From assembly GCA_016778895.1 (NCBI GenBank), contig JADHOR010000003.1, forward strand, positions 1 to 64,000: a stretch of DNA of 64,000 nucleotides, read 5' to 3'. Source of the stretch: Candidatus Puniceispirillum sp. (lineage in GTDB: Bacteria > Pseudomonadota > Alphaproteobacteria > Puniceispirillales > Puniceispirillaceae). The notes below the pieces were generated by a model. That model ran no database searches. It was not told the DNA's origin and saw nothing but the letters and a program-made list of their open reading frames with translations. Below, piece after piece: positions 35,139 through 44,530 of the stretch. The number at the start of each line of letters is the position of its first letter. The stretch's first letter is position 1. A program made the position numbers and the translations under genes.

Positions 35139-37022
35139 TCAGTTGCCACTATAGAACCAATTGTAGATTTGTTGAGCATATTTTTTCGAAATTCCGTCAA
35201 CGGCCTCCAAATCGCTCAAGCCGGCTGCCGAAACTGCACGTGCCGAGCCGAAATGTGCCAACAGTGCTTTTTTACGCTTTGGTCCAATGCCGGGCACCGC
35301 ATCCAATGGATTGGTGAATTCCATCTTGGCGCGTTTGGCGCGATGGGTACCGATTGCATAGCGGTGTGACTCGTCACGAAGTCGCTGCAAGAAATGCATG
35401 GCGGCACTGTCGGGGGGCAGGGTAAAGCTTGACCGGCCGCGGATATGAAACTGTTCACGTCCGGCGTGCCGGTCCCGCCCTTTTGAAATCGCCACGACCG
35501 TAAGATCATCAATCCCCAGATCGTCAAGTGCCTCATGCACCGCCGATAGCTGGCCAACACCGCCATCAATCAATAACAGGTCCGGCCAGTTGCCTGACCG
35601 GCGATCAGCGTCATCTTTCAGAGCGCGCGAAAAACGGCGGTGTATCACCTGCCGCATCATGGTGAAATCATCACCGATGCTAGTGGCAAATTTGCCCTCA
35701 TCCCTAATGTTAAAGCGTCGATAAGCGCCTTTTTCAAATCCATTAGGTCCGGCAACAACCATGCCGCCAACCGCGTGTTTTCCCTGAATGTGCGAGTTAT
35801 CATAGATTTCAATACGGTTTAGCGGTTCCCTGAGGTCGAGTTCGGCCGCCAGTTCGCGTAAAAGGCGGCGCTGTGATGATGCGTTGGCAAGATGGCGTGA
35901 CAATGCTTCTTTGGCATTTTTCAGCGCCATATCGGTAACCTTGCGCCGGTTGCCGCGAACCGGTTGGCTCAGCACGACCTTGTGGCCGGCATTCCGGCCG
36001 AGCGCCTCGGCAAGCAGCAGGTGATCTTCCGGCATTTCGCTTAGCATGATCTCGGCAGGCGCTTCCTTATCCTCATAGAACTGGCCAATAAACGCACCAA
36101 TAACCTCATGCGCCGGGGTATCGGCAAGATGGGTCAGGAAGTAGGAACGATTGCCATAGTTGGAGCCGCCACGAATAAAGAAAATCTGAATACAGCTTCG
36201 CTCACCACTGCGCGCGGCCGCAATAATGTCGGCGTCACTTACGCTTGGCAGGTTGATATCCTGATTGGCCTGAATACCGGTCAGCGCGCGAATTCGATTA
36301 CGCCAGATAGCGGCTTTTTCAAATTCCAGCTGTTCAGCGGCGGCGTGCATACGGGCCGCATATTCACGCTGAACATCGGCTGACTCGCCATCAAGAAACC
36401 GGCGTGCCTGCGTCATTTGCTTGGCGTAATCCTCGCGGCTGACCAGTCCAACACATGGCCCTGAGCAGCGTTTGATCTGATATTGCAAACAGGGGCGTGT
36501 ACGCCCGGAAAATACATTGTCTGAACAGGTGCGTAGCATAAAGGCACGTGCTAGATCGGCAACAGTGCGGTTAACCGACCCTGCCGAAGCGAACGGCCCG
36601 TAATAATCACCCTTCCGGTTTTTCCGTCCGCGATGCTTGGTTAATTGTCCAAATTCATGATCGTTGGTAAGCAGGATTTGCGGCAGGCTTTTATCATCGC
36701 GCAGCAGGATATTATAGCGTGGCTTCATTTTCTTGATCAGGTTTGATTCAAGCAGCAGCGCTTCAATTTCCGATTTTGTGACGATGACTTCCAGTTTCTT
36801 GGTCTCGCCAACCATTCGCATGATCCGGTTTGACAGCCGGTTGGGCTGGGTATAGCTGGTGACCCGCCGCACGAGATTGCGTGCCTTGCCAACATAGAGC
36901 ACCTCGCCCGCCTCATTGTACATGCGGTAAACCCCCGGCTGACTTGGCAACGTCTTCAGCTCGGACTTTAAATAGGTAATGCCACGTTTTAAATTTGGCG
37001 GCATATTAAGGGCGTCATCCAC
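35139..37022 (-). CDS. uvrC: Excinuclease ABC subunit C
   Basis: The 627-residue UvrC makes the 3' and 5' cuts in nucleotide excision repair. The GIY-YIG nuclease is at the N-terminus (PGVYRMYNEAGEVLYVGKARN near 28-48). A Cys cluster follows (CSDNVFSGRTRPCLQYQIKRC near 156), then the UVR helix pair near 220 for UvrB binding. The RNase H-like domain has DGGVGQL, and the C-terminus a helix-hairpin-helix pair (AVPGIGPKRKKALL). The start is GTG at 37022 with AGGATGG upstream; ATG at 37004 is the alternative. uvrB lies 570 bases upstream on the same strand. Confidence 0.96.
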   Translation of the reverse strand: MDDALNMPPNLKRGITYLKSELKTLPSQPGVYRMYNEAGEVLYVGKARNLVRRVTSYTQPNRLSNRIMRMVGETKKLEVIVTKSEIEALLLESNLIKKMKPRYNILLRDDKSLPQILLTNDHEFGQLTKHRGRKNRKGDYYGPFASAGSVNRTVADLARAFMLRTCSDNVFSGRTRPCLQYQIKRCSGPCVGLVSREDYAKQMTQARRFLDGESADVQREYAARMHAAAEQLEFEKAAIWRNRIRALTGIQANQDINLPSVSDADIIAAARSGERSCIQIFFIRGGSNYGNRSYFLTHLADTPAHEVIGAFIGQFYEDKEAPAEIMLSEMPEDHLLLAEALGRNAGHKVVLSQPVRGNRRKVTDMALKNAKEALSRHLANASSQRRLLRELAAELDLREPLNRIEIYDNSHIQGKHAVGGMVVAGPNGFEKGAYRRFNIRDEGKFATSIGDDFTMMRQVIHRRFSRALKDDADRRSGNWPDLLLIDGGVGQLSAVHEALDDLGIDDLTVVAISKGRDRHAGREQFHIRGRSSFTLPPDSAAMHFLQRLRDESHRYAIGTHRAKRAKMEFTNPLDAVPGIGPKRKKALLAHFGSARAVSAAGLSDLEAVDGISKKYAQQIYNWFYSGN

Positions 37023-37594
37023 GGTGTTGATACCATCCTGCGGTTAACTGCTGTTGGTTTTGGCAGCGACCTCTACTGTCTTGCCATTATAAAAAATTTC
37101 TGCGGTAAAGTCATTGCCGCTAACAGGGTGATCATTGCCTCTATTTTGAGAGATGGACCGTCCAGAACTGAGCGCCACAGTCGCGGTTACAGGCGGTTTT
37201 AAACGAATTGGCGATAGCCGGTGAAAGTTAATTCAGCTTTGGCGAATCAGCTATAATCATCATCGGAAAAAGCTGGAAATTGTTTTCCACGAAAGCTGTG
37301 GATAAACCTGTGGAGAAACCCTCAAAAAATTTCATGGCTCACTGTTTTTCTACGAAAAAATACCCTTTGCCTAAAAAATAGGCATAAAATTTTTAATGAA
37401 TAAAAACAGTAAGTTAAAATATTTCAAGAGAGAAAACTGCTTTGATCAGGGAAAATTTTACGGTGACATTTGCAAATCTGGGCATTTTTGCAGAACTTGT
37501 GCAAAACCATCACTGATTCGCCGTCAGCTGATAACGATTAATGCATTCTAGGCAAAGTGGTGTGATCCACAGGTGGCTTTCATTTACCGCATGG
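37023..37594. other. 572-bp AT-rich intergenic region with DnaA-box-like sites
   Basis: No gene is seen between uvrB and uvrC. At 37297-37305 lies a perfect DnaA box (TGTGGATAA, complement of TTATCCACA). A one-mismatch copy, TGTGGAGAA, is at 37309-37317, a two-mismatch TTTTCCACG at 37283-37291, and a distant TGATCCACA at 37563-37571. About 120 bases right of the boxes are markedly AT-rich (37324-37440), with runs such as AAAAAATT and TTTTTAAT. The mix resembles a replication origin or a DnaA-controlled promoter; gene orientation around it does not clearly switch, so the call stays open. Confidence 0.4.
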
Positions 37595-39724
37595 CTAGCG
37601 GCGCCGGCCACGTTTTTTGATCGGTGCGCCCGGGGTGCCGGCAGGAAACCCATGTCGTTGCGCAATGGCGGCAGGAACGCCGGGTTCAAACAGGCCAAGC
37701 TCTGCCGCTTCCATGCGCCTGATCTCATCACGCAATCGTGCCGCTTCTTCAAATTCGAGATTAGCCGCCGCTGCTTTCATATTGGTTTCGAGATCGGCAA
37801 TCACGGTTTTGAAGTTGCTGCCAACCAAGTCGCCTGATTTGGCACCAGCTTGCGGCGTCAGATGATCGCCCCGTTCGAACACTGAGTCCAGCACATCAGC
37901 GATATCCTTGCGGATAGATTCGGGCGTGATGCCGTTGGCTTCGTTATAGGCGGTCTGGCGTGCGCGCCGCCGGTTGGTTTCGTCGAGTGCATATTGCATC
38001 GAGTCAGTCACACGGTCACCATAGAGAATGACGCGTCCGTCGAGGTTTCTCGCCGCCCTACCAATGGTCTGGATCAAGGAGGTTTTGGAGCGAAGATATC
38101 CTTCTTTATCGGCATCCAGAATGCCAACAAGCGCACATTCTGGAATATCTAGCCCCTCACGGAGCAGGTTGATACCGATCAGCACATCAAACACCCCGAG
38201 GCGCAGATCGCGCATAATCTCGATTCGTTCAAGCGTATCAATATCGGAATGCAGATATCGCACGCGTAAGCCGGAATCATACATATATTCAGATAAAGCC
38301 TCGGCCATCTTTTTGGTGAGGGTGGTAATCAGCGCGCGCTGGGCCTTGGCGGCAACACTTCGGCATTCGGCAATAATATCATCAACCTGATTGATCGTTG
38401 GTCGGACAATACAGTCAGGGTCGATCAAGCCGGTCGGACGAACCACCTGTTCACTGAAAACGCCACCGGTTCGCTCTAGCTCCCAGGTGCCTGGTGTTGC
38501 CGAAACAAAAATTGTCTGCGGGCGGAATGCCTCCCATTCCTTAAATTTCAACGGCCGGTTATCAAGGCATGATGGTAATCTAAAACCATATTTTGACAGG
38601 GTCGATTTCCGCGCAAAGTCACCCTTATACATCGCCCCAAGCTGGGGCACGGTGACATGGCTTTCATCAATAATCAAAAGCGCATTTTCTGGCAGATATT
38701 CAAATAAGGTTGGTGGTGGTTCGCCTGGCCCGCGTCCAGAAAGATAGCGCGAATAGTTTTCAATACCCGCACAGACGCCAGTCGCCTCGATCATTTCGAC
38801 ATCAAATTGCGTGCGTTGTTCGATACGCTGCGCCTCGAGCAACTGGTTATTGGCGGTAAATACGGCGATCTGATCCTTTAGTTCCTGTTTGATCTGTTTG
38901 CAGGCCTGCTGCAATGTCGGGCGCGGCGTGACGTAATGCGAATTGGCAAAAATTGTGATGCTGTCGAGGCTGCCGTTTTTTTTACCGATCAACGGGTCAA
39001 ACTCGAATATCGCTTCGATCTCGTCACCAAAAAGCGAAATGCGCCATGCCCGGTCTTCAAGGTGAGCGGGGAATAACTCAACCGAGTCGCCGCGTACCCG
39101 AAACGTACCGCGGACAAAATTTGTGTCATTACGACGATATTGCAACTCGGTAAGTTGGCGAAGCAGTTCCTGACGGGCAATTGTTTCACCTGTGGTAAGT
39201 TTTAACGTCATACTGGAATAGGTTTCGACCGAACCGATACCATAGATACATGATACCGACGCAACAATGATCACATCATCACGTTCAAGCAGCGCTCGCG
39301 TTGCCGAGTGACGCATACGGTCGATCTGTTCATTGATCGATGACTCCTTTTCGATATAGGTGTCGGACCTTGGGACATAGGCCTCTGGCTGATAGTAATC
39401 ATAGTATGAGACAAAATACTCGACCGCGTTATTCGGAAAGAGCGAGCGCATCTCGCCATATAGCTGGGCCGCCAGAGTTTTATTTGGCGCCAAAATCAGC
39501 GTTGGCCGCTTGATTTTCTGGATTACATGGGCGGCGGTAAAGGTTTTGCCTGACCCGGTAACACCAAGTAGCACCTGATCGCGTTCCCCCTTTTTGATAC
39601 CGTCAATCAATTCGGCAATCGCGGTGGGCTGATCACCAGCAGGTTCAAATTCTGAGACAAGGTCAAAATTTGCCTGGCTGCTTGATCGGGTTATGATGAG
39701 GTTGTCGCTACTATTCTCGTCCAT
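37595..39724 (-). CDS. uvrB: Excinuclease ABC subunit B
   Basis: The roughly 709-residue helicase-like protein verifies DNA damage and loads UvrC. It has the Walker [12 protein letters not shown] near 50, the beta-hairpin region [20 protein letters not shown] near 105, the Walker B variant [12 protein letters not shown], the helicase motif TIGRAARN near 560, and the C-terminal UVR domain ([17 protein letters not shown]). A tail of Pro/Gly and KKRGRRR ends it. The start is unclear: ATG at 39724 is chosen, with 39742 also possible, and neither has a strong ribosome site. It is divergent from the aminotransferase. Confidence 0.95.
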   Translation of the reverse strand: MDENSSDNLIITRSSSQANFDLVSEFEPAGDQPTAIAELIDGIKKGERDQVLLGVTGSGKTFTAAHVIQKIKRPTLILAPNKTLAAQLYGEMRSLFPNNAVEYFVSYYDYYQPEAYVPRSDTYIEKESSINEQIDRMRHSATRALLERDDVIIVASVSCIYGIGSVETYSSMTLKLTTGETIARQELLRQLTELQYRRNDTNFVRGTFRVRGDSVELFPAHLEDRAWRISLFGDEIEAIFEFDPLIGKKNGSLDSITIFANSHYVTPRPTLQQACKQIKQELKDQIAVFTANNQLLEAQRIEQRTQFDVEMIEATGVCAGIENYSRYLSGRGPGEPPPTLFEYLPENALLIIDESHVTVPQLGAMYKGDFARKSTLSKYGFRLPSCLDNRPLKFKEWEAFRPQTIFVSATPGTWELERTGGVFSEQVVRPTGLIDPDCIVRPTINQVDDIIAECRSVAAKAQRALITTLTKKMAEALSEYMYDSGLRVRYLHSDIDTLERIEIMRDLRLGVFDVLIGINLLREGLDIPECALVGILDADKEGYLRSKTSLIQTIGRAARNLDGRVILYGDRVTDSMQYALDETNRRRARQTAYNEANGITPESIRKDIADVLDSVFERGDHLTPQAGAKSGDLVGSNFKTVIADLETNMKAAAANLEFEEAARLRDEIRRMEAAELGLFEPGVPAAIAQRHGFPAGTPGAPIKKRGRRR

Positions 39725-39836
39725 GCGGCTTAAGATAGGCATCTTCGCGCCAAGAAGGAAGGGGGCACGGCAAAAAGCGCTTGTTCTTGATGCCAAACCA
39801 CATCATAAATTTGAAAGACAAAGGGAGAGCAGACCA

Positions 39837-41039
39837 ATGGGCCTTATTTCAAACAGGCTTAATCGCATCGCACCATCACCGACCGTGTCAATAACCGACA
39901 TGGCATTAAATATGAAGGCAGCCGGCCGTAAGGTCATCGGTCTTGCCGCTGGTGAGCCTGATTTTGATACGCCGCAGCATATCAAGGATGCCGCGATTGC
40001 GGCGATGCAGGCTGGCAAAACCAAATATACTCAAGTCGATGGTATCCCTGAATTAAAGGCGGCTGTCTGCCGCAAATTTGCACGCGAAAACAATATGGAA
40101 TGCACCCCCGACATGATTTCGGTCGGTACCGGCGGCAAGCAAATCCTGTTTAATGCATTGATGGCAAGCCTTAATCCTGAAGATGAAGTTATTATCCCGA
40201 CGCCTTATTGGGTTAGCTTCGCCGGCATTGTTGAACTATGCGAGGCCAAACCGATCTTTGTGCACGGCAGTGGCGCCAACCCGATGAAAATCAGTGCGGA
40301 TGATCTGGAGGCGGCGATTACACCAAACAGCAAATGGTTAATCCTGAACAGCCCGTCAAATCCGGGAGGAGTTGGCTATAATTCTGATGATATTTTGGCA
40401 TTTGCTGAAGTCATGCGCCGTAACCCACATCTGCATCTGATCAGCGACGATATATATGAGCATCTGGTCTATGATGATTTCCGCTTTACCACAATGGCGA
40501 CAGTTGCACCGGATCTTCAGGATCGTATCCTGACGGTGAATGGCGTGTCGAAATCCTATTTTATGACTGGCTGGCGTATTGGCTATGGCAGCGGGCCGGT
40601 GCCGTTGATCAAGGCGATGGCAAAGGTTCAGTCGCAATCAACGTCAAGCCCAAACTCGATTGCCCAATATGCGGCAATCGCCGCGCTTGATGGGCCGCTG
40701 GATTTCATCAACGAAAATCGCGCTGCCTTTGCGCGTCGCCGGCAAATTGTCTGTGACGCGTTGAATGATATTGATGGCATTGATTGCCCGCGGCCTGATG
40801 GTGCGTTCTATGTTTACCCGTCTATCGCCGGGCTGATCGGGAGGAAGCGCCCCGACGGGCAGGTAATCAAGACTGACAGTGATTTTGTCAGCTATCTGCT
40901 TGAGGCTGGCGAGGTGGCTGTAGTGCCTGGTGTTGCGTTTGGCTTGTCGCCATATTTCAGGATTTCTTATGCGGCAGCCGATGATGTTCTGTTGGATGCG
41001 CTCCGGCGGATTGCCAAGGTAACTGCCAGCCTGTCCTGA
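39837..41039 (+). CDS. Class I aspartate-type aminotransferase
   Basis: The 400-residue PLP enzyme is of the AspC/subgroup I-gamma kind common in alphaproteobacteria. It has VIGLAAGEPDFDTPQHI near 36, GGKQILFNAL near 103, LNSPSNPGGVGY near 172, the PLP Lys in NGVSKSYFMTGWRIGY near 236, and the C-terminal FRISYA with the substrate Arg. It interconverts aspartate and oxaloacetate; some members also take prephenate or aromatic acids. GGGAGAG lies before the ATG at 39837. Its promoter shares the gap with uvrB. Confidence 0.93.
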   Translation: MGLISNRLNRIAPSPTVSITDMALNMKAAGRKVIGLAAGEPDFDTPQHIKDAAIAAMQAGKTKYTQVDGIPELKAAVCRKFARENNMECTPDMISVGTGGKQILFNALMASLNPEDEVIIPTPYWVSFAGIVELCEAKPIFVHGSGANPMKISADDLEAAITPNSKWLILNSPSNPGGVGYNSDDILAFAEVMRRNPHLHLISDDIYEHLVYDDFRFTTMATVAPDLQDRILTVNGVSKSYFMTGWRIGYGSGPVPLIKAMAKVQSQSTSSPNSIAQYAAIAALDGPLDFINENRAAFARRRQIVCDALNDIDGIDCPRPDGAFYVYPSIAGLIGRKRPDGQVIKTDSDFVSYLLEAGEVAVVPGVAFGLSPYFRISYAAADDVLLDALRRIAKVTASLS

Positions 41040-41184
41040 GAGGTGCTGGACCCGCGCATCACGGATCCTGTCTGATTATGACGTATCAGGGGTAAATAAC
41101 GTTACCATCATGCCGCATATTCGCCATAAATGTTGGGTATGCAGGATTTTATCGCCAACGCCTAATCGCCGAAGGAGATGGTCA

Positions 41185-42162
41185 ATGTTGATCAAAAAGC
41201 GCCCAAGCTGGACTATGGGTGAATCTGACGCCACCCCCGAAGAGATCTATATGAATCGCCGAGACTGGTTGCGTGGTGCCGGATTTTCTGGCCTTGGACT
41301 GGCTGCTGCCATCTCCGGTATTGGCGGATTTGCAACCAGTGCCACAGCGGCAATTGGCGGCTATCCGGCACCACGAAATCTGGCTTATCGGCTGGATCGC
41401 GATATTACGCCGGAAGAAGATGCAACAAGCTATACGAATTTTTATGAATTCGGATCGTCAAAAAACATAACCAAAAGGGCGCAAAAGCTGATCACTGATC
41501 CTTGGGTGGTAACGATTGACGGGCTGGTCGAGACCGAGTTGCAACTCGACGCCGAAGATCTGATTGCGCGGGCAGGAGGGCTGGAAGAACGTCTTTACCG
41601 GCATCGCTGTGTCGAGGCTTGGGCAATGGCTGTGCCGTGGAGTGGAGTGCCGTTGGCAAAACTGGTCAACCTGGCAAATCCAAAAGTCGAGGCCAAATAT
41701 CTTAGAATGGAAACCTTCTTTGACCCGTCCATTGCCCCCGGGCAAAAGCAGGATTGGTACCCTTGGCCGTATGTTGAAGGCCTGACCCTTGACGAGGCGG
41801 CAAATGAGTTGGCGTTTCTTGCAACTGGAATTTATGGCAAGCCGATGCCGGCTCAGAACGGCGCGCCGATCCGGCTGGTTACCCCTTGGAAATACGGCTT
41901 TAAATCAGTAAAATCCATCAGCCGGTTTACCTTTACTGATGAGCGTCCGGTTTCATTCTGGGAACAGCTTAATGCCCGCGAATACGGCTTTTGGGCGAAT
42001 GTAAACCCAGATGTGCCGCATCCTCGTTGGTCGCAAAAAACCGAAAGGCTGCTCGGCAGTAATAAAAATGTGCCAACCCAGATTTTCAATGGATATGGTG
42101 CCGAAGTTGCAAGCCTTTATAATGGGATGTTCCCGAATGACGGGCGCGCGCTTTTTCACTAG
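41185..42162 (+). CDS. msrP: Periplasmic methionine sulfoxide reductase MsrP (Mo enzyme)
   Basis: The roughly 325-residue protein (YedY family) repairs oxidized methionine in periplasmic proteins with a molybdopterin cofactor. It has a Tat signal (NRRDWLRGAGFSGLGLAAA, residues about 23-41), the Mo-ligand Cys in YRHRCVEAWAMAVPWSGV near 133, and the VTPWKYGFKSVKSI block near 233. AAGGAGATGG precedes the ATG at 41185. Its usual membrane partner, the heme protein MsrQ, is not adjacent: the next gene is on the other strand. Confidence 0.95.
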   Translation: MLIKKRPSWTMGESDATPEEIYMNRRDWLRGAGFSGLGLAAAISGIGGFATSATAAIGGYPAPRNLAYRLDRDITPEEDATSYTNFYEFGSSKNITKRAQKLITDPWVVTIDGLVETELQLDAEDLIARAGGLEERLYRHRCVEAWAMAVPWSGVPLAKLVNLANPKVEAKYLRMETFFDPSIAPGQKQDWYPWPYVEGLTLDEAANELAFLATGIYGKPMPAQNGAPIRLVTPWKYGFKSVKSISRFTFTDERPVSFWEQLNAREYGFWANVNPDVPHPRWSQKTERLLGSNKNVPTQIFNGYGAEVASLYNGMFPNDGRALFH

Positions 42163-42215
42163 AAACCGCATAAATGGCGACGAGATAACAGGTGAAATAC
42201 CGGCAACGTCTGCGG

Positions 42216-43217
42216 CTAGCGGCCGAGGCGCATTAGCACTGCCTTGGTGATTTCAGGCATTTCATTAAGTGGCAAAAAGCCCTTTTCAGGCAAGGTGTCG
42301 GCCAGTGGCGCACAATGGCCAGCCGCTATCATCGCATCACGGAACGCACCAATACGCCCGCTTTCACGACGCCACTCGGCAATCAGAACCGGCAGGCCTG
42401 TCACCGTCGCTTCCGATATCATGTTCACCGAATCCGACGTCACAATCACCGCATCAGCAATGCCAAGAATGCCGGGATAGGGATTGTCATCATGCGGGTC
42501 CAAGACCGCATATCGCGTTTTATCCAACGCGCTGGTCAAGCGATCTAGTAGACCGAGAGGGGTTCGCCGCGAGGTAATCATGGCGAGGCTGGCACCGGTT
42601 TTAGCGGCAAAATCGGCTAATCTTGCAGCCATCGCGTCGGCCATTTCCGCGGAAATATGATATCGTCGATTTGCCCCGCCAAGCATAACCGCCACCACTG
42701 GCGTGGGAAGCGATGTCCATTTACTAGCAAGTCCCGTCGCAGCTTGTTTGATTTTGCTGTTATCCAATCTATTCAATGATGCCAGACTGGTTACAATATT
42801 CGGACCGCGTGCCGGGTCATGCTTTGGCACCACCAGAACGTCAAAATAATCTGCTGGTAGGCGCGGGTCTTGGATATGGATGGTGCGCGTCCCGGCTTCG
42901 CTAGCCCTACCAAGCCGCCGGATCGCGAGGGATATTCCGGCCATCCGCCTGCCGCAGGTGATGGCGATATCGGGCATCCCGGCTTTAAGATCGAGCTGCA
43001 AGGACGCTGACTGCAAACCCGCGCGCAGCCAGGACAGCGGCAGAATATTGGCAAGACGCGGTAATCTTCGAGCCCACCATGGCAAGGTCAAGATGATGTC
43101 GGCAAGACTGGTTTGATTATTGGTGTCAACCGCCACCAACGCGTCGCCAAGCGCGATCGCCTGAAGCCGCATACCTGCGGCACCATCGCTCAAAACCCAG
43201 ATTATTGATTTGCGCAT
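42216..43217 (-). CDS. ELM1/DUF1022 family protein
   Basis: The 333-residue protein matches the mitochondrial-fission ELM1 (DUF1022) family: IWVLSDGAAGMRLQAIALGDAL at the start, ITCGRRMAGISLAIRR near 86, IHIQDPRLPADYFDVLVVPKHD near 113, and DAVIVTSDSVNMISEA near 260. The bacterial members look like GT-B glycosyltransferases but have no shown activity that I know of. ATG at 43217 follows a GGGGGGAAA stretch. It stands alone between msrP and the lrp gene. Confidence 0.88.
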   Translation of the reverse strand: MRKSIIWVLSDGAAGMRLQAIALGDALVAVDTNNQTSLADIILTLPWWARRLPRLANILPLSWLRAGLQSASLQLDLKAGMPDIAITCGRRMAGISLAIRRLGRASEAGTRTIHIQDPRLPADYFDVLVVPKHDPARGPNIVTSLASLNRLDNSKIKQAATGLASKWTSLPTPVVAVMLGGANRRYHISAEMADAMAARLADFAAKTGASLAMITSRRTPLGLLDRLTSALDKTRYAVLDPHDDNPYPGILGIADAVIVTSDSVNMISEATVTGLPVLIAEWRRESGRIGAFRDAMIAAGHCAPLADTLPEKGFLPLNEMPEITKAVLMRLGR

Positions 43218-43462
43218 GCTGGTTTCCCCCCGCCTTTTACCCCGCGTTTTTCCCTGAATGACAGGGATGGGTTTTGTTCGGGAATTTCTTGGGCTGGATG
43301 CGGGCAAACTATGCCTCCACTTCGTTGAGTCTTGTAACTATAAGTAACTTGGACGGGGGCTTCAGGCAATAATATTACGCAATAGCGCTTGTCGAACGGC
43401 ATCTGCCGCGTCTATTATGGCGGTTCGTACGATAATGTCTTATTAATGTTGGCACTCTATTA

Positions 43463-43942
43463 ATGGCTGAAAAAATTAAACTGGATATGATTGATCGACA
43501 AATTTTGCATGATTTGCAAAATGACGGGCGGATGACCAATGTTGAGCTTGCCAAGCGGGCGGGCATTTCAGCGCCGCCATGTCTGCGGCGTGTCCGGGCG
43601 CTGGAAGATGCCGATATTATCAAAGGCTATCATGCAGATATTGATCCGGATGCGCTTGGGTTTAGCGTGCAGGTTTTTGCCTTTGTTGGGCTAACCAGTC
43701 AGGCCGAAGCCGATTTACAGGATTTTGAAAGGCTGGTATCGACATGGCCGCAGGTGCGCGAATGCCATATGCTGATGGGCGAGACTGATTTTCTGCTGAA
43801 AATTGTCGCGCATGATTGGGATGATTTCCAGAAATTTCTGACCGGCCATTTAACCCCGGCAAAAAATGTCAGCCATGTAAAAACGGCTTTGGCAATCCGC
43901 TCGGCAAAACAGCTTGCCGGTGTGCCGATCGAACGGCCCTGA
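43463..43942 (+). CDS. Lrp/AsnC-family transcriptional regulator
   Basis: The 159-residue protein has an N-terminal HTH (LDMIDRQILHDLQNDGRMTNVELAKRAGISAPPCLRRVRALE) and a C-terminal RAM/AsnC domain (GFSVQVFAFVGL, then VRECHMLMGETDFLLKIVAHD). Such regulators sense amino acids as dimers or octamers. No divergently paired target is seen beside it; its nearest upstream neighbour (ELM1) is 245 bases away and divergent. It ends at a short hairpin shared with greA. Confidence 0.93.
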   Translation: MAEKIKLDMIDRQILHDLQNDGRMTNVELAKRAGISAPPCLRRVRALEDADIIKGYHADIDPDALGFSVQVFAFVGLTSQAEADLQDFERLVSTWPQVRECHMLMGETDFLLKIVAHDWDDFQKFLTGHLTPAKNVSHVKTALAIRSAKQLAGVPIERP

Positions 43943-43954
43943 CTGCAAGTCAGG
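43938..43954. terminator. Hairpin between convergent lrp and greA ends
   Basis: CCTGACT and AGTCAGG form a perfect 7-bp stem around GCA, spanning the lrp stop codon. No clear T-run follows on either strand, so its action as a terminator is uncertain. Confidence 0.35.
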
Positions 43955-43972
43955 CGCAACATATCGCCCGCA

Positions 43973-44461
43973 TTAGACTTTGGTGATATCGAACAGCGCA
44001 ATTGTCAAAATTTCATAAGACCGTAGCCCACCCGGGGTCTGCACCTCAACCGAATCGCCAACGCTTTTGCCGATAACCGCCCGGGCAACTGGTGATGATG
44101 TCGAAATCATACGTTTGGAAATATCGGTCTCATAAGGCCCGACAATGTGATAAAGTGACTCTTCGTCGGTTTCCTCATCAACCAGCCCAACACTCGTTCC
44201 AAAAGTAACTTTCTCGCCATTTAGCTGTGCCGCATCGATAACCTCGGCACGACTGGTAACGTCTTCCAATTCGGAAATTCGCCCTTCAATGAATGACTGT
44301 TTTTCACGGGCAGCATGATATTCGGCATTTTCTGATAGATCGCCATGTTCACGCGCCACGGCAATCGCATTAATAACCGCCTGCCGTTCGGTGCCCTTTA
44401 GATGCGCCAGCTCTTCTTTGATTGCGTTCAGCCCTTGTGGGGTGAAAGGTATCTTTTCCAT
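43973..44461 (-). CDS. greA: Transcription elongation factor GreA
   Basis: The 162-residue protein has the N-terminal coiled coil (IPFTPQGLNAIKEELAHLK near 4, HGDLSENAEYHAAREKQSFIEGRI near 39-62, with the acidic tip residues) and the C-terminal FKBP-like domain (VARAVIGKSVGDSVEVQTPGG). GreA enters the RNA polymerase secondary channel and rescues backtracked complexes by transcript cleavage. It follows carB by 70 bases on the same strand; carA-carB-greA is a common alphaproteobacterial order. Confidence 0.97.
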   Translation of the reverse strand: MEKIPFTPQGLNAIKEELAHLKGTERQAVINAIAVAREHGDLSENAEYHAAREKQSFIEGRISELEDVTSRAEVIDAAQLNGEKVTFGTSVGLVDEETDEESLYHIVGPYETDISKRMISTSSPVARAVIGKSVGDSVEVQTPGGLRSYEILTIALFDITKV

Positions 44462-44530
44462 CGCTTTAATATCCGTTTACCCAGCCGCCGCAAGGCTGCT
44501 TTGCCCTATCCTACTGGCTCAGATTAACTG

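Noticed and set aside
37493-37507. LexA-like site GAAC-N7-AAAC near uvrC
   Set aside because: The alphaproteobacterial SOS box is GTTC-N7-GTTC; this has one mismatch and lies about 470 bases from the uvrC start.
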